Positions 11,489 through 22,908 of a DNA stretch of 64,000 nucleotides are shown piece by piece; position 1 is the first letter of the stretch, and the number at the start of each line of letters is the position of its first letter. Source of the DNA: Marisediminitalea alba (GTDB taxonomy: Bacteria > Pseudomonadota > Gammaproteobacteria > Enterobacterales > Alteromonadaceae); contig NZ_PVNP01000190.1 of the NCBI RefSeq assembly GCF_002993365.1, positions 26,407-90,406 of the forward strand. The letters run 5' to 3'. Made by a program: the position numbers and the translations under genes. The notes below the pieces were generated by a model, which saw nothing but the letters and a program-made list of their open reading frames with translations, ran no database searches and had not been told where the DNA came from.

Positions 11489-11518
11489 TGATATAGCCCG
11501 GGCAAAAAAGGAGATGTT

Positions 11519-13471
11519 GTGCAGGCATTGCGGTTAGTACTGCTGATCACGTTACTGAATTGGTTTGCTTCGCCGTATGCGGTGGCCGAAGACGGCAAAC
11601 TGCGTGAACAGCAACGCGAACAATTTTTAAGCCTGGAAAAACAACTCAACACACTGCCGGTATCAAAACTTCCCGCTATTCATAAAGACATTGAGGATCT
11701 GGCAAACTACCCGCTGGTGCCGTATTTAAAACTACGACTTGCCGAGCGCACCCTGGGGAGCCTGTCCGACACTACCGTGAATGAATTTCTCGCCCGCTAT
11801 GCAGGTACGCCTCTGGCGACTCATTTGCGCAAGCGCTGGCTGGACTTACTCAGCGACCAGCAAAGAAAAGCGGCTTTCATTGAAGCCTATCAGCCGGGGC
11901 TTGGCACTATATATACCTGCCGCTATCTGCACTATCAGCTACAGCAGTCCGACAACCCGGACTACTGGTTTGAGCAGGTCGATACGCTATGGTTGTCCGG
12001 ACAGTCGCGTCCGGATGAGTGCGATCCGGTATTCAAACAGTGGCAACAGGCTGGCCATATGACCACAGACAGGGTGTTAGGTCGCATCGAGAAAGTGGTC
12101 AGAGGCGGCGATCGTAATTTGTTGGGTTATCTGCAGCGCAGGCTGCCTGCCTCGCATCATTATTTGGTGGATTTATGGCGGCAGACCCGTCGCTCATCGT
12201 CTACGGTACTGAAATACAGCTTGTTCCCGCGTAAGTATCCGGAGCAGGAAAAGGCCGTACTTTATTATGGCCTGATCCGGCTGGCTTGGCAGGCGCCAGC
12301 TAAAGCAATAAAAGCCTTTCAGTACTGGCAGGGCAAAATCGCATTCAGTGAAGCACAAATCAGACAAATTTATCGCGCCATTGCTATTAGTCTGGTGATT
12401 GAGGGTGACGATAATGCCAGTGAGTGGCTGGCGAAGGCAAATGTCCCTGATGCCGAAGAAGACGTCAGACACTGGCATCTTGCCTATATGCTGCGGCAAA
12501 ATGACTGGCAGCAGGCTTTGCAAGTGATTCAGACCGCACCGGCAGAAGAACAGCGCCAGGACGCTTTTCGTTACTGGCGGGCACGTGGACTCTCAGAGCT
12601 TAGTGCTGAACAAGTTCCCCAACAACTTTACGGTGAACTGGCCAAAGAACGCCATTATTATGGTTTTCTGGCCAGCGCTCGTTTGCAACAGCCCCCGGAA
12701 CTGGCCGATCAGCCCCTTGAAATGAGCGACTACACTCTGGCCAGAATGAGCACGGTGCCGGCAGTTCAGCGGGCCTATGAGTTATTTAAACTGGGCCGCT
12801 ATGTGGAAGCCCGGCGTGAGTGGTATTACCTGAACCGGCGCCTGACCAACGAAGAAAAGCGCGCGGTAACGCTGCTTGCCAGTGATTGGGGGTGGCACGA
12901 TCAGGCGATTATTGGCTTTGCTCAAACCGGTTATTTCAATGATGTGCGCCGCCGCTTTCCCATGGCATTTGCCGAAGAGTTTCAGCAGCAAGCGTCCCAG
13001 CACGAGGTTGACCCGGCGCTGGCTATGGCGATTGCCCGGCGGGAGAGCTCGTTTATGGTTGATGCCGTGTCACCGGCTGGTGCCCGGGGCCTGATGCAAC
13101 TGATGCCGGGCACCGTGAATTACATCAGTAAGCAGCGGGTGGGTTATAGCACTCTGCTTCAGCCTGAGCAAAACCTGGAATTTGGAATTCAGTATCTGAA
13201 ATACCTTAACGACAAGCTCAACCACAATCCGGTGCTGGTGTCGGCATCCTATAATGCTGGCTGGCAACGGGTAATGGAGTGGTTGCCAACCAGCGGGGAG
13301 CAGTCGCTGGATGTGTGGATTGAAAACATCCCTTACCGGGAAACCCGCCATTATGTCAAAGCGGTGATGGCTTACCGTTATATCTACCAGGTACAACTTG
13401 GCCAGCCGTCACATCTGTTTGATACTTTGAGTCGCATGAAACTCTCGGCAGACAGCCTGACTTTACCTTAG
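11519..13471 (+). CDS. slt: Soluble lytic murein transglycosylase
   Basis: Cleaves the MurNAc-GlcNAc bond of peptidoglycan in the periplasm, producing 1,6-anhydro muropeptides. Begins at GTG, placed 5 bp after AGGAG. Residues 1-23 form a signal peptide (ending YAVAED). The long middle part is the helical superhelix of the Slt70 family. The C-terminal catalytic domain (from about 480) has catalytic E509 in IARRESSF, then SPAGARGLMQLMPGT and ASYNAGWQRV, the classic family-1 lytic transglycosylase motifs. Length (650) agrees with E. coli Slt70 (645). An AmpG-like permease that could import its products is encoded at 44287. Confidence 0.95.
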   Translation: MQALRLVLLITLLNWFASPYAVAEDGKLREQQREQFLSLEKQLNTLPVSKLPAIHKDIEDLANYPLVPYLKLRLAERTLGSLSDTTVNEFLARYAGTPLATHLRKRWLDLLSDQQRKAAFIEAYQPGLGTIYTCRYLHYQLQQSDNPDYWFEQVDTLWLSGQSRPDECDPVFKQWQQAGHMTTDRVLGRIEKVVRGGDRNLLGYLQRRLPASHHYLVDLWRQTRRSSSTVLKYSLFPRKYPEQEKAVLYYGLIRLAWQAPAKAIKAFQYWQGKIAFSEAQIRQIYRAIAISLVIEGDDNASEWLAKANVPDAEEDVRHWHLAYMLRQNDWQQALQVIQTAPAEEQRQDAFRYWRARGLSELSAEQVPQQLYGELAKERHYYGFLASARLQQPPELADQPLEMSDYTLARMSTVPAVQRAYELFKLGRYVEARREWYYLNRRLTNEEKRAVTLLASDWGWHDQAIIGFAQTGYFNDVRRRFPMAFAEEFQQQASQHEVDPALAMAIARRESSFMVDAVSPAGARGLMQLMPGTVNYISKQRVGYSTLLQPEQNLEFGIQYLKYLNDKLNHNPVLVSASYNAGWQRVMEWLPTSGEQSLDVWIENIPYRETRHYVKAVMAYRYIYQVQLGQPSHLFDTLSRMKLSADSLTLP

Positions 13472-14863
<1,392 letters not shown>

Positions 14864-14915
14864 CTAAGAGCTCGCGAAATAACATGTTGGACGTACATTT
14901 TACAGAGGCAAGCGC

Positions 14916-15626
14916 GTGGCAGACCCGTCGGTAGTATATGTAGTGATCGTTGCACTGGTGGCGGGGTTAGCTATGCCCGCCGGTGGCTTATTGGCCAAGG
15001 TTGAAGGCGTGTTCCCGGCCTGGCTGGATGAAGAGCTGCGTCACAGCATTCTGGCGATGGGGGCGGGGGCTCTGTTGTCGGCTGTGGCGCTGGTACTGGT
15101 GCCAGAAGGCATGAAAGACCTCGGTACCACGGCGTCCTGTGTTAGCTTTTTACTTGGTGCTTTTGCTTTTATGGGGCTGGATATCTGGCTGGCCCGCAAT
15201 GATTTACCTGCCAGCCAGCTGGCGTCTATGTTATCTGATTTTATTCCCGAATCTATCGCCCTTGGCACTACCGCCGCATTAGGCGGAGGCAGTGTTTTAC
15301 TGGGCTTGTTGGTTGCAGTGCAGAACTTTCCAGAAGGGTTTAATGCCTACCGGGAGCTGAAAGCGGCCGGACACTATAGCGCCCGTCGGATCCTGGTGAT
15401 GTTTTTATTTATGGCGTTGCTTGGACCAGTCATGGCATTGATAGGCTATTATTTGCTGGCACAGTATACGGTAATTGTTTCTGCCATTATGTTATTCGCC
15501 GCCGGCGGTATCCTGTATTCAGTACTACAGGATATCGCGCCTCAGGTACGCATGGAAAACAGCTGGGCACCACCTCTGGGCGGGATCCTCGGCTTTATGA
15601 TAGGAATGCTCGGATTTAGTCTTTAG
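14916..15626 (+). CDS. ZIP-family transporter-like membrane protein with altered metal site
   Basis: A 236-residue hydrophobic protein with about eight membrane segments, starting at GTG. Segment SDFIPESIALGTT aligns with ZIP transmembrane helix 4 (LHNIPEGLALG) and VAVQNFPEGFNAY with helix 5 (AIHNIPEGLAV). In ZIP metal importers both histidines bind the substrate; here they appear as Asp and Gln, while both PE motifs are kept. It may carry a different metal or have another membrane role, so zinc import should not be assumed. Its last four bases overlap the end of ispB on the opposite strand. Confidence 0.7.
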   Translation: MADPSVVYVVIVALVAGLAMPAGGLLAKVEGVFPAWLDEELRHSILAMGAGALLSAVALVLVPEGMKDLGTTASCVSFLLGAFAFMGLDIWLARNDLPASQLASMLSDFIPESIALGTTAALGGGSVLLGLLVAVQNFPEGFNAYRELKAAGHYSARRILVMFLFMALLGPVMALIGYYLLAQYTVIVSAIMLFAAGGILYSVLQDIAPQVRMENSWAPPLGGILGFMIGMLGFSL

Positions 15627-16594
15627 CTATTACGGTCTACAGCGATGTGCGCCAAAGCAATAAGCGCCTGCTTGTAATCACTTTCTGGCAATACGTTAAG
15701 GGCTGATATTGCCATATCAGCCTCTTCAAAGGCTTTCCGACGGGTGTAGTTCAGTGCACCGGTGTCGTTCATCACCGTTACAATACGCTGTAAATGCGGT
15801 AAACCGTTGGCTTTTTCGATGGCCTCGCGGATCAGTGCTGCATCTTCATCACCGGCATGCCACATGGCGTAAAGCAAAGGCAGGGTAGGCTTACCTTCGG
15901 CCAGATCGTCACCGGCGTTCTTACCCATGGCATCGCTGTCTGATTCGTAATCAAGAATATCATCGGCCAGTTGGAAAGCAGTACCTAAGTGACGGCCATA
16001 GGCCTGCATAGCCTGTTCAATCTCATCCGACTGGCCGGTGATTACCGCCGCTAACTGGGTTGCCGCTTCAAACAGACGGGCGGTTTTACCGTAGATAACG
16101 TCAAAATAGCTGGCTTCAGTTGTATCCGGGTCGTTGCAGTTCATTAACTGCTGCACTTCGCCCTGAGCAATGCGGTTAGTGGAGTCAGACAGTATTTCCA
16201 TCACCCGCATACTTTGCAACTCCACCATCATCTGGAAGCTGCGGGTGTAAAGGAAATCACCCACCAGTACGCTGGCCTGGTTACCGAACAGTGCATTGGC
16301 CGTTTCGCGGCCCCGGCGCATGGTTGATTCATCTACAACGTCATCGTGTAACAGCGTGGCAGTATGGATAAACTCAATGATTGCGGCCAGTGTGTGGTGC
16401 TGGCCGGATTCGATTTGCAGTGCTCTGGCTGCCAACACGGTTAACAACGGACGCAGGCGCTTGCCGCCACTATTAACTATGTAAAAGCCGAGTTGATTGA
16501 TCAGGGCAACATCCGAATCAACCTGCTGCTGGATCAGTTGGTTAACTGCCTGCATGTCGGATTCGGCCAATGCTTTTATTTGATCAATATTCAT
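15623..16594 (-). CDS. ispB: Octaprenyl diphosphate synthase
   Basis: Extends farnesyl diphosphate with isopentenyl diphosphate to make the side chain of ubiquinone and menaquinone. The 323-residue protein has both aspartate-rich motifs of trans-prenyltransferases: DDVVDESTMRRG near residue 85 and DDILDYESD near residue 212, plus the GGKRLRP substrate-binding segment at 44-50. The genomic position divergent from rplU-rpmA-obgE is the same as in E. coli. Convergent with the ZIP-like gene, with overlapping 3' ends. Confidence 0.95.
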   Translation of the reverse strand: MNIDQIKALAESDMQAVNQLIQQQVDSDVALINQLGFYIVNSGGKRLRPLLTVLAARALQIESGQHHTLAAIIEFIHTATLLHDDVVDESTMRRGRETANALFGNQASVLVGDFLYTRSFQMMVELQSMRVMEILSDSTNRIAQGEVQQLMNCNDPDTTEASYFDVIYGKTARLFEAATQLAAVITGQSDEIEQAMQAYGRHLGTAFQLADDILDYESDSDAMGKNAGDDLAEGKPTLPLLYAMWHAGDEDAALIREAIEKANGLPHLQRIVTVMNDTGALNYTRRKAFEEADMAISALNVLPESDYKQALIALAHIAVDRNS

Positions 16595-16693
16595 AGCGTC
16601 TCGTAGTGTCCGGTACGTGTAAGCTGACTGGCAGCAGATTGTACATAAATATTACCGTCTATCCAGTGAATTAGATTAATTTCGCCATAAATA

Positions 16694-16957
16694 ATACCAA
16701 TCCGCATAGGAGTTTACCCTCTCAGAGTGAGTCAAAACGACTTAGATCACGACGCGTTCTCTGTGGCATAGTCATTCTATGTCCAGAGGGCGCAACACAG
16801 ATGTAAGTCGTTTTGGCCACTCCCTTCGGGCAAGGCTGGCAGGCTTTCTGGCGTTGTTACGCTTGCTTGATTTGGAACCACCAAACCTGTGCAACCAAGC
16901 CTAGCCAGAAAGCCTGCCAGTCTTGCTGAGTGGGCAAACTCCTATGCGGATTGGTAT
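16694..16957. mobile_element. MITE-like palindromic element with 22-bp terminal inverted repeats
   Basis: A 264-bp non-coding element whose ends are perfect 22-bp inverted repeats (16694-16715 and 16936-16957; outer bases ATACCAATCCGC), extending imperfectly to about 34 bp. Inside are two more inverted repeats: CAAAACGACTTA 16733-16744 with 16804-16815, enclosing a CTCTG...CAGAG hairpin, and a perfect 17-bp pair 16836-16852 with 16904-16920 (arm CTGGCAGGCTTTCTGGC) enclosing a further stem (TTTGG/CCAAA). No transposase frame is present. It lies between ispB and rplU. A target-site duplication is not obvious, though TA at the ends is possible. Confidence 0.75.
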
Positions 16958-17196
16958 CACAGCCCTACCGGGATAAACAACACGGGATCCTGGGATCGGG
17001 ATGTGGCGATCCCTGCGACTATAAGACAAACACAATCTACAGTATAGTAACGGATGCCAACCGCATGAGCTTGAAATTGTTGATAAATATCAATAAAAAC
17101 AGGCGTTTTGGTTAGCCGCTAAACCTGTTAAAATGGTTGCTCTGGCCGGGGATCGATAACTTCGCTCGAAAAATAAACTTTTTTCGCATTATGGGG

Positions 17197-17225
17197 TTGT
17201 GATCGAAAATTGATTCACGTACAAT
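17197..17225 (+). promoter_or_regulatory. Likely sigma-70 promoter of rplU-rpmA
   Basis: TTGTGA (17197-17202) and TACAAT (17220-17225) are separated by 17 bp, the ideal spacing. They lie 58 bp upstream of the rplU start, leaving a short leader. Core promoter calls from sequence alone are tentative. Confidence 0.6.
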
Positions 17226-17282
17226 TCGCGCCCTGTTTTAGAATTGAAAGCGCAATAAATTTGGCGCAGAGCGGAGAAAGTT

Positions 17283-17594
17283 ATGTACGCGGTTTTCCAA
17301 AGTGGTGGTAAACAACACCGTGTGGCCGAAGGTCAAACCGTTCGTCTCGAGAAGATCGAAGTCGCTCCAGGCGACAGTGTAGAGTTTGATAACGTATTAA
17401 TGGTTAGCAATGGTGACGACGTTAAAATCGGCACACCATATGTTGCCGGTGGTAAAGTGACTGCTGAAGTTGTTACACACGGTCGTGGCGATAAAGTAAA
17501 AATCGTTAAGTTCCGTCGTCGTAAGCACTCGCGTAAGCAAGCGGGTCACCGTCAGTGGTTCACTGAAGTGAAAATCACTGGTATTAACGCATAA
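17283..17594 (+). CDS. rplU: 50S ribosomal protein L21
   Basis: The 103-residue protein has the typical L21 opening [14 protein letters not shown] and the C-terminal [16 protein letters not shown] basic block that binds 23S rRNA. GGAG lies 6 bp before ATG. It is followed 15 bp later by rpmA, as in most bacteria. Confidence 0.98.
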   Translation: MYAVFQSGGKQHRVAEGQTVRLEKIEVAPGDSVEFDNVLMVSNGDDVKIGTPYVAGGKVTAEVVTHGRGDKVKIVKFRRRKHSRKQAGHRQWFTEVKITGINA

Positions 17595-17609
17595 TAGGAG
17601 CATAGACAC

Positions 17610-17867
17610 ATGGCACACAAAAAAGCTGGTGGTAGTACCAAAAACGGTCGCGACTCAGAAAGTAAACGCTTAGGTGTTAAGCGTTTTGGTGGTGAGTCTG
17701 TGCTGGCCGGTAACATCATTGTTAGACAGCGCGGCACTCGTTTCCACGCTGGCAACAACATGGGTATCGGTAAAGATCACACCCTGTTCGCATTAGCTGA
17801 CGGTAAAGTTAAGTTCGAAGTTAAAGGACCTAACAACCGTAAGTTTGTGAGCATTGTTGCTGAATAA
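17610..17867 (+). CDS. rpmA: 50S ribosomal protein L27
   Basis: An 85-residue protein starting [16 protein letters not shown], the conserved L27 N-terminus that reaches toward the peptidyl transferase centre. The rest ([29 protein letters not shown]) is canonical. Cotranscribed with rplU and closed by a hairpin terminator. Confidence 0.98.
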   Translation: MAHKKAGGSTKNGRDSESKRLGVKRFGGESVLAGNIIVRQRGTRFHAGNNMGIGKDHTLFALADGKVKFEVKGPNNRKFVSIVAE

Positions 17868-17888
17868 AGCGCAATCGTTTACTGATTC

Positions 17889-17916
17889 AAAAAACCCCGC
17901 GCTTGCGGGGTTTTTT
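17889..17916 (+). terminator. Rho-independent terminator after rpmA
   Basis: Stem CCCCGC / GCGGGG extended by A/T pairs, loop GCTT, followed by TTTTTT. It separates the ribosomal protein pair from obgE. Confidence 0.9.
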
Positions 17917-18003
17917 ATTGCAGGTAACATAGCAGTTTATAATTATCGGAGTGAAGAAACGGCCCTGGTGGCTATCCTCTTCGATAAAGTGAGTTACACT
18001 TAA

Positions 18004-19185
<1,182 letters not shown>

Positions 19186-19215
19186 TCCGGCTTTAGCAGT
19201 AAGGTGGCAGTAAAT

Positions 19216-19710
19216 ATGAAAATAGCGATGATTGCCGCAACGGCGAACAACCGGGTGATTGGCAAAGATAACCAGATGCCCTGGCATATGCCGGCCGATT
19301 TGGCCCATTTTAAACGCACCACGCTTGGCAAGCCTGTCATTATGGGGCGCAAGACCTACGAGTCGATTGGCAGAGCCTTACCGGGACGGCTGAACATAGT
19401 CATCACTGCTGATAGCAGCTATCAACTGGCAGATGCTGTAGTGGTTAATTCTATCGAAGATGCTCTTAATCAGGCGCAACAGCAGGCGCCTGAAGAGGTG
19501 ATGATTATTGGTGGTGGTAAAATTTACAGCAGCCTGCTTGGCAAAGCCGACCGCCTGTATCTTACACTCATAGATTTAGACACCGACGGTGATACCCATT
19601 TTCCGGATTATCAGGCCGACGGCGACTGGTTGCTGGTTGAAGAACAGGCATGTGAGCCAGACGAGAAAAACCCGTATCCTTACCGCTTTGTCACTCTGGA
19701 CAGACAGTAA
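19216..19710 (+). CDS. folA: Dihydrofolate reductase
   Basis: Reduces dihydrofolate to tetrahydrofolate with NADPH, recycling the cofactor consumed by ThyA (encoded at 41453). Start ATG 19216 is chosen because AGGTGG lies 8 bp upstream; an in-frame GTG at 19204 would add four residues overlapping that site. The 164-residue product has IAATANNRVIGKDNQMPWHMPADLAHFK with the substrate-binding acidic residue, GRKTYESIG and IIGGGKIY for NADPH binding. It follows obgE by 30 bp and ends at a shared terminator opposite rpoS. Confidence 0.96.
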   Translation: MKIAMIAATANNRVIGKDNQMPWHMPADLAHFKRTTLGKPVIMGRKTYESIGRALPGRLNIVITADSSYQLADAVVVNSIEDALNQAQQQAPEEVMIIGGGKIYSSLLGKADRLYLTLIDLDTDGDTHFPDYQADGDWLLVEEQACEPDEKNPYPYRFVTLDRQ

Positions 19711-19715
19711 ACACA

Positions 19716-19744
19716 AAAACGCCCCTCTTTGAGGGGCGTTTGTT
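19716..19744. terminator. Bidirectional terminator between folA and rpoS
   Basis: Stem AACGCCCCTC / GAGGGGCGTT with a short TTT loop, flanked by A-run and T-rich tracts. It can serve both converging genes. Confidence 0.85.
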
Positions 19745-19751
19745 TATCAGT

Positions 19752-20744
19752 TTAACTCAGGCGACTAAAGACGCTTTCTAAATCCAGCCCCTGGCTGCTG
19801 AGCATGTCTTTGAGACGACGCAAGCCTTCTACCTGAATCTGACGTACCCTTTCCCGGGTCAGGCCAATCTCAGCGCCTACGTCTTCCAGCGTAGATGGTT
19901 CGTAACCCATCAGACCAAACCGCCGTGCCAGAACTTCACGTTGCTTGGCGTTAAGCTCCTGTAACCAGGACACAATATTTTGTTTAATATTGCTATCCTG
20001 AAGTTCGTCTTCCGGACTGGATTCGTTATCATCGGCCAGAATATCCAGCAGTGCTTTGTCGTTTTCGCCACCGATGGGAGTATCAACGGAGCTGATACGT
20101 TCGTTAAGACGCAACATCTTGCTGACTTCATCAATAGGTTTATCGAGATGCAGAGCAATGTCTTCTGCCGTTGGTTCGTGATCAAGCTCCTGAGCCAGTT
20201 CACGCGCCGCACGCAGATAAACGTTCAATTCTTTCACCACATGAATTGGTAACCGAATAGTCCGGGTCTGGTTCATAATGGCTCGTTCAATCGTCTGACG
20301 AATCCACCATGTCGCGTAAGTTGAAAATCTGAATCCTCGTTCCGGATCAAACTTTTCCACCGCCCGAATCAATCCAAGATTGCCCTCCTCAATAAGATCC
20401 AGCAGTGCCAGGCCTCTATTATTGTAACGACGGGCAATTTTCACTACCAACCTGAGGTTGCTAACGATCATTCGTTTACGGGATGCTTCACAGCCTTTCA
20501 GTGCTCTGCGTGCAAAATGTACTTCCTCTTCTGCGGTGAGCAGAGGTGAATAGCCAATTTCACTCAGATATAACTGTGTTGCATCCAGTGTTTTAGAGAC
20601 CTCTTCCTGATTTGACCAGGTTTCGGCCTTGGTTTTTTCATTTTCTTCTAACAACTCGTCGTCTTTGATATTCTCATTAACTTCGATGTTGTCTACTTCG
20701 TCTTGGGGTGTTGCGTCGATGACAGCGATATTTTGTTGACCCAC
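19752..20744 (-). CDS. rpoS: RNA polymerase sigma factor RpoS
   Basis: Stationary-phase and general-stress sigma factor. The 330 residues contain region 1.2 ([15 protein letters not shown]), region 2 ([27 protein letters not shown]... [12 protein letters not shown]), region 3 and region 4 ([23 protein letters not shown]). GTG is the start, 8 bp after AGGAG. It sits directly downstream of nlpD as in most gammaproteobacteria, where its main promoter commonly lies inside nlpD. An acidic 50-residue N-terminal segment is more variable. Confidence 0.96.
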   Translation of the reverse strand: MGQQNIAVIDATPQDEVDNIEVNENIKDDELLEENEKTKAETWSNQEEVSKTLDATQLYLSEIGYSPLLTAEEEVHFARRALKGCEASRKRMIVSNLRLVVKIARRYNNRGLALLDLIEEGNLGLIRAVEKFDPERGFRFSTYATWWIRQTIERAIMNQTRTIRLPIHVVKELNVYLRAARELAQELDHEPTAEDIALHLDKPIDEVSKMLRLNERISSVDTPIGGENDKALLDILADDNESSPEDELQDSNIKQNIVSWLQELNAKQREVLARRFGLMGYEPSTLEDVGAEIGLTRERVRQIQVEGLRRLKDMLSSQGLDLESVFSRLS

Positions 20745-20793
20745 AACTGTATCTCCTGCGTTGTTTTACCTTACGACGTTCTCCTGATTTCTT

Positions 20794-20817
20794 AATTATT
20801 ATTATTATTATTATTTA
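20794..20817. repeat. (TTA)n microsatellite between nlpD and rpoS
   Basis: Seven to eight tandem TTA/ATT triplets lie in the 76-bp gap, just after the nlpD stop and about 50 bp before the rpoS ribosome-binding site. On the transcribed strand it reads as AAT repeats. Copy-number change would alter the spacing or structure of the rpoS leader. Confidence 0.8.
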
Positions 20818-20820
20818 TTG

Positions 20821-21660
20821 TTATTGTTTGATTGGTAAATATTTCATCGGTTCAACAGCTTTTCCCCGATAGCGTATTTCAAAATGGAGCTTTACTTTTG
20901 TTGTACCAGTATCGCCCATTTTCGCAATTTCCTGACCCGCGCTAACCCATTCCCGCTCACTAACCAGTATCCGGTCATTGTGGGCGTAAGCACTTAAAAA
21001 CGATTCGGTATGTTTTATTATTATTAGGTTCCCGTATCCGCGCAGCGCGTTACCAGCGTATACAACTTTCCCTGAGGCAGCAGCAACGACTTCGCTGCCC
21101 TGATTTGAGTAAATGTCGACCCCTGTTTGAGTAGTCTGACCGTTACTGTTTGATAATTCGATTCGACCTTGCGCAGGCCAAATCCATCTTTCAACACGTT
21201 GTGGGAAACCATTTATCTTGGGTTTACTCACAACTCCTTTTGTGTTGTTAACATCTGATTTACAATCACAATACGCCTGGCTATCTTTTTGGTCAATAGA
21301 CATTTTTGGGTTTTGCTTGCTGGTTTGACCAGTCACATTATTGACAGTGTGTGATTTTTTTGACACTCTTCGCGGTTGCTGTAAATTCAGTGTTTGACCG
21401 GGATAAATGTTGTAGGGTTCAGACAACGAATTCCATTTCGCTATATCCCGGTAATCATTCCCTGTGTACCAGGCAATCGCATAGAGTGTGTCGCCGGCCT
21501 TTACCGTATAATTGGTTAGCTTTTCCTCGGCTTCAGGATAATGCTGACTATTGAGCACTACCACCGGTGCCGGACGCTCCGGACCAGCGCAGCTGACTAA
21601 CGTTATGCTGGCAATCAGGCTAATGACAACGCGCATTACGCTAGTACCGTTAAATTTCAT
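20821..21660 (-). CDS. nlpD: NlpD-type LysM/M23 lipoprotein, amidase activator
   Basis: Activates cell-separation amidase AmiC at the septum in E. coli. ATG 21660 is chosen because it overlaps the yqaA stop (ATGA) and gives a lipoprotein signal with lipobox LVSC, Cys24. A LysM domain follows (YTVKAGDTLYAIAWYTGNDY, about residues 50-95), then a variable linker and an M23/LytM domain (from about 165). In the M23 domain the catalytic HxxxD is replaced by GVDIYS, as in E. coli NlpD, so it should regulate rather than cut peptidoglycan. Upstream of rpoS in the standard order. Confidence 0.93.
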   Translation of the reverse strand: MKFNGTSVMRVVISLIASITLVSCAGPERPAPVVVLNSQHYPEAEEKLTNYTVKAGDTLYAIAWYTGNDYRDIAKWNSLSEPYNIYPGQTLNLQQPRRVSKKSHTVNNVTGQTSKQNPKMSIDQKDSQAYCDCKSDVNNTKGVVSKPKINGFPQRVERWIWPAQGRIELSNSNGQTTQTGVDIYSNQGSEVVAAASGKVVYAGNALRGYGNLIIIKHTESFLSAYAHNDRILVSEREWVSAGQEIAKMGDTGTTKVKLHFEIRYRGKAVEPMKYLPIKQ

Positions 21661-22235
21661 CGTAGCATCAGATAAGCGACAATCGCCAGTCCAACCACTG
21701 CCCAACCGAGCACTTCTACGTACTTACGCAATTGCTCTTCCATTCTTGCGCCGCCCCACTTCATTAGTGATGCAACTAAAAAGAATCTCGCACCCCGACC
21801 TATCGCTGAGGCGATTAAAAAGGGCAGAAAAGCCATCTGTAAGAAACCGGCACTGATAGTAAAGACTTTATAGGGAATAGGCGAGAAACCGGCCAGAAAG
21901 ACCACCCAGACGCCATAGGTTTCGAACCAGCCAATGGCAGTTTCCAGTTTATGCGCATATCCCGATGCTTCAATGAATGGCTGGAGTAACGTATCGAAAG
22001 CAAAAAAGCCCAACAGGTAACCGGCTACACCACCTACAATAGAAGCCAGCGTGGTGATCAGGGCAAAATGCCAGGCCCGGGAGGGTTGTGAAAGTGACAT
22101 AGGCGCCAGCATGACATCAGGCGGAATAGGAAAAATCACCGATTCGGCAAAACTCAGCAATGCCAGATAACGACTGGCGGCCGGGTGTTTAGACCAGCGT
22201 AAGGCCAGGTCGTAACAAGGTTGGAATAATTTCAA
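21657..22235 (-). CDS. yqaA: YqaA/DedA-like inner membrane protein
   Basis: A 192-residue protein with four to five hydrophobic segments and the SNARE-associated/DedA-like signature [18 protein letters not shown] and a GRGARFF segment near the C-terminus. YqaA-family proteins occur next to pcm/nlpD in many gammaproteobacteria; the exact function is not established, though DedA relatives flip lipids or support membrane homeostasis. Stop and start codons overlap by 4 bp with nlpD and with pcm, indicating translational coupling. Confidence 0.82.
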   Translation of the reverse strand: MKLFQPCYDLALRWSKHPAASRYLALLSFAESVIFPIPPDVMLAPMSLSQPSRAWHFALITTLASIVGGVAGYLLGFFAFDTLLQPFIEASGYAHKLETAIGWFETYGVWVVFLAGFSPIPYKVFTISAGFLQMAFLPFLIASAIGRGARFFLVASLMKWGGARMEEQLRKYVEVLGWAVVGLAIVAYLMLR

Positions 22236-22867
22236 AGGAGGTCTCCGGCCACCAGGGGCACAAAACGAACCGCTTCCACTGTGGTGCTGTGCAGCTCGCC
22301 CTCAATTTTATCGATGCACAACAATTGTTGTTGATCATCGCCCACCGGGATCACCAGCCGGCCGCCTTCATTAAGCTGATCGGTAAGAGCTTCGGGCACG
22401 CTGCTGGCAGCTGCAGTAACAATAATACAATCATAAGGCGCTTTACTGCTCCAGCCTTGCCAGCCGTCGCCGTGTTTCATTTTTATGTTATGTAAATCCA
22501 GTTGATTCATGCGCCGTTTAGCCTGAAATTGCAGGGCTTTGATGCGCTCAACCGAGAATACCTGGGGGAACAGCAGCGCCAGAATAGCAGTCTGGTAACC
22601 TGAGCCGGTACCAATTTCCAGTACTGAACTGGCGGAATTGGGGGCTGCCAGCAGCAGCTCACTCATTTTGGCAACAATATAAGGTTGCGAGATGGTTTGT
22701 CCCTGACCAATGGGTAAAGCCGTATTCTGATAGGCTTTATGCTGCAATGCATCCGGTAAAAAGCGTTCGCGGGGAACACTGGCTATTGCATTGAGCACCT
22801 TTTGATTCGAAATCCCTTCGTCGCACAACAATTGTGCCAGTGCATCGCCTTTTCTTGTTGTTCTCAT
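22232..22867 (-). CDS. pcm: Protein-L-isoaspartate O-methyltransferase
   Basis: Repairs isoaspartyl residues in aged proteins using S-adenosylmethionine. The 211 residues contain the SAM-binding motif [18 protein letters not shown] near residue 80, the family segment [18 protein letters not shown] and [12 protein letters not shown]. It is preceded by surE, as in E. coli, but here separated by 41 bp rather than overlapping. Confidence 0.95.
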   Translation of the reverse strand: MRTTRKGDALAQLLCDEGISNQKVLNAIASVPRERFLPDALQHKAYQNTALPIGQGQTISQPYIVAKMSELLLAAPNSASSVLEIGTGSGYQTAILALLFPQVFSVERIKALQFQAKRRMNQLDLHNIKMKHGDGWQGWSSKAPYDCIIVTAAASSVPEALTDQLNEGGRLVIPVGDDQQQLLCIDKIEGELHSTTVEAVRFVPLVAGDLL

Positions 22868-22908
22868 GTGTCATTAATTCTTGTTACGGGTTATTTTTCT
22901 TATCGGGC

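Larger units (their letters stand above)
11104..11518. other. 415-bp divergent promoter region between fadB and slt
   Basis: Contains no credible gene. It holds a PsrA-like palindrome nearer fadB and a GAGTCTC inverted repeat just before slt, both listed separately. The central part is AT-rich, as expected of divergent promoters. Confidence 0.6.

Noticed and set aside
16930..17115. 61-codon frame after the palindromic element
   Set aside because: Begins inside the terminal repeat and has no ribosome-binding site; covers the rplU promoter region.
17226..17282. Riboswitch or ribosomal leader in front of rplU
   Set aside because: Leader is only about 50 nt and no recognised L21 leader fold could be drawn with confidence.
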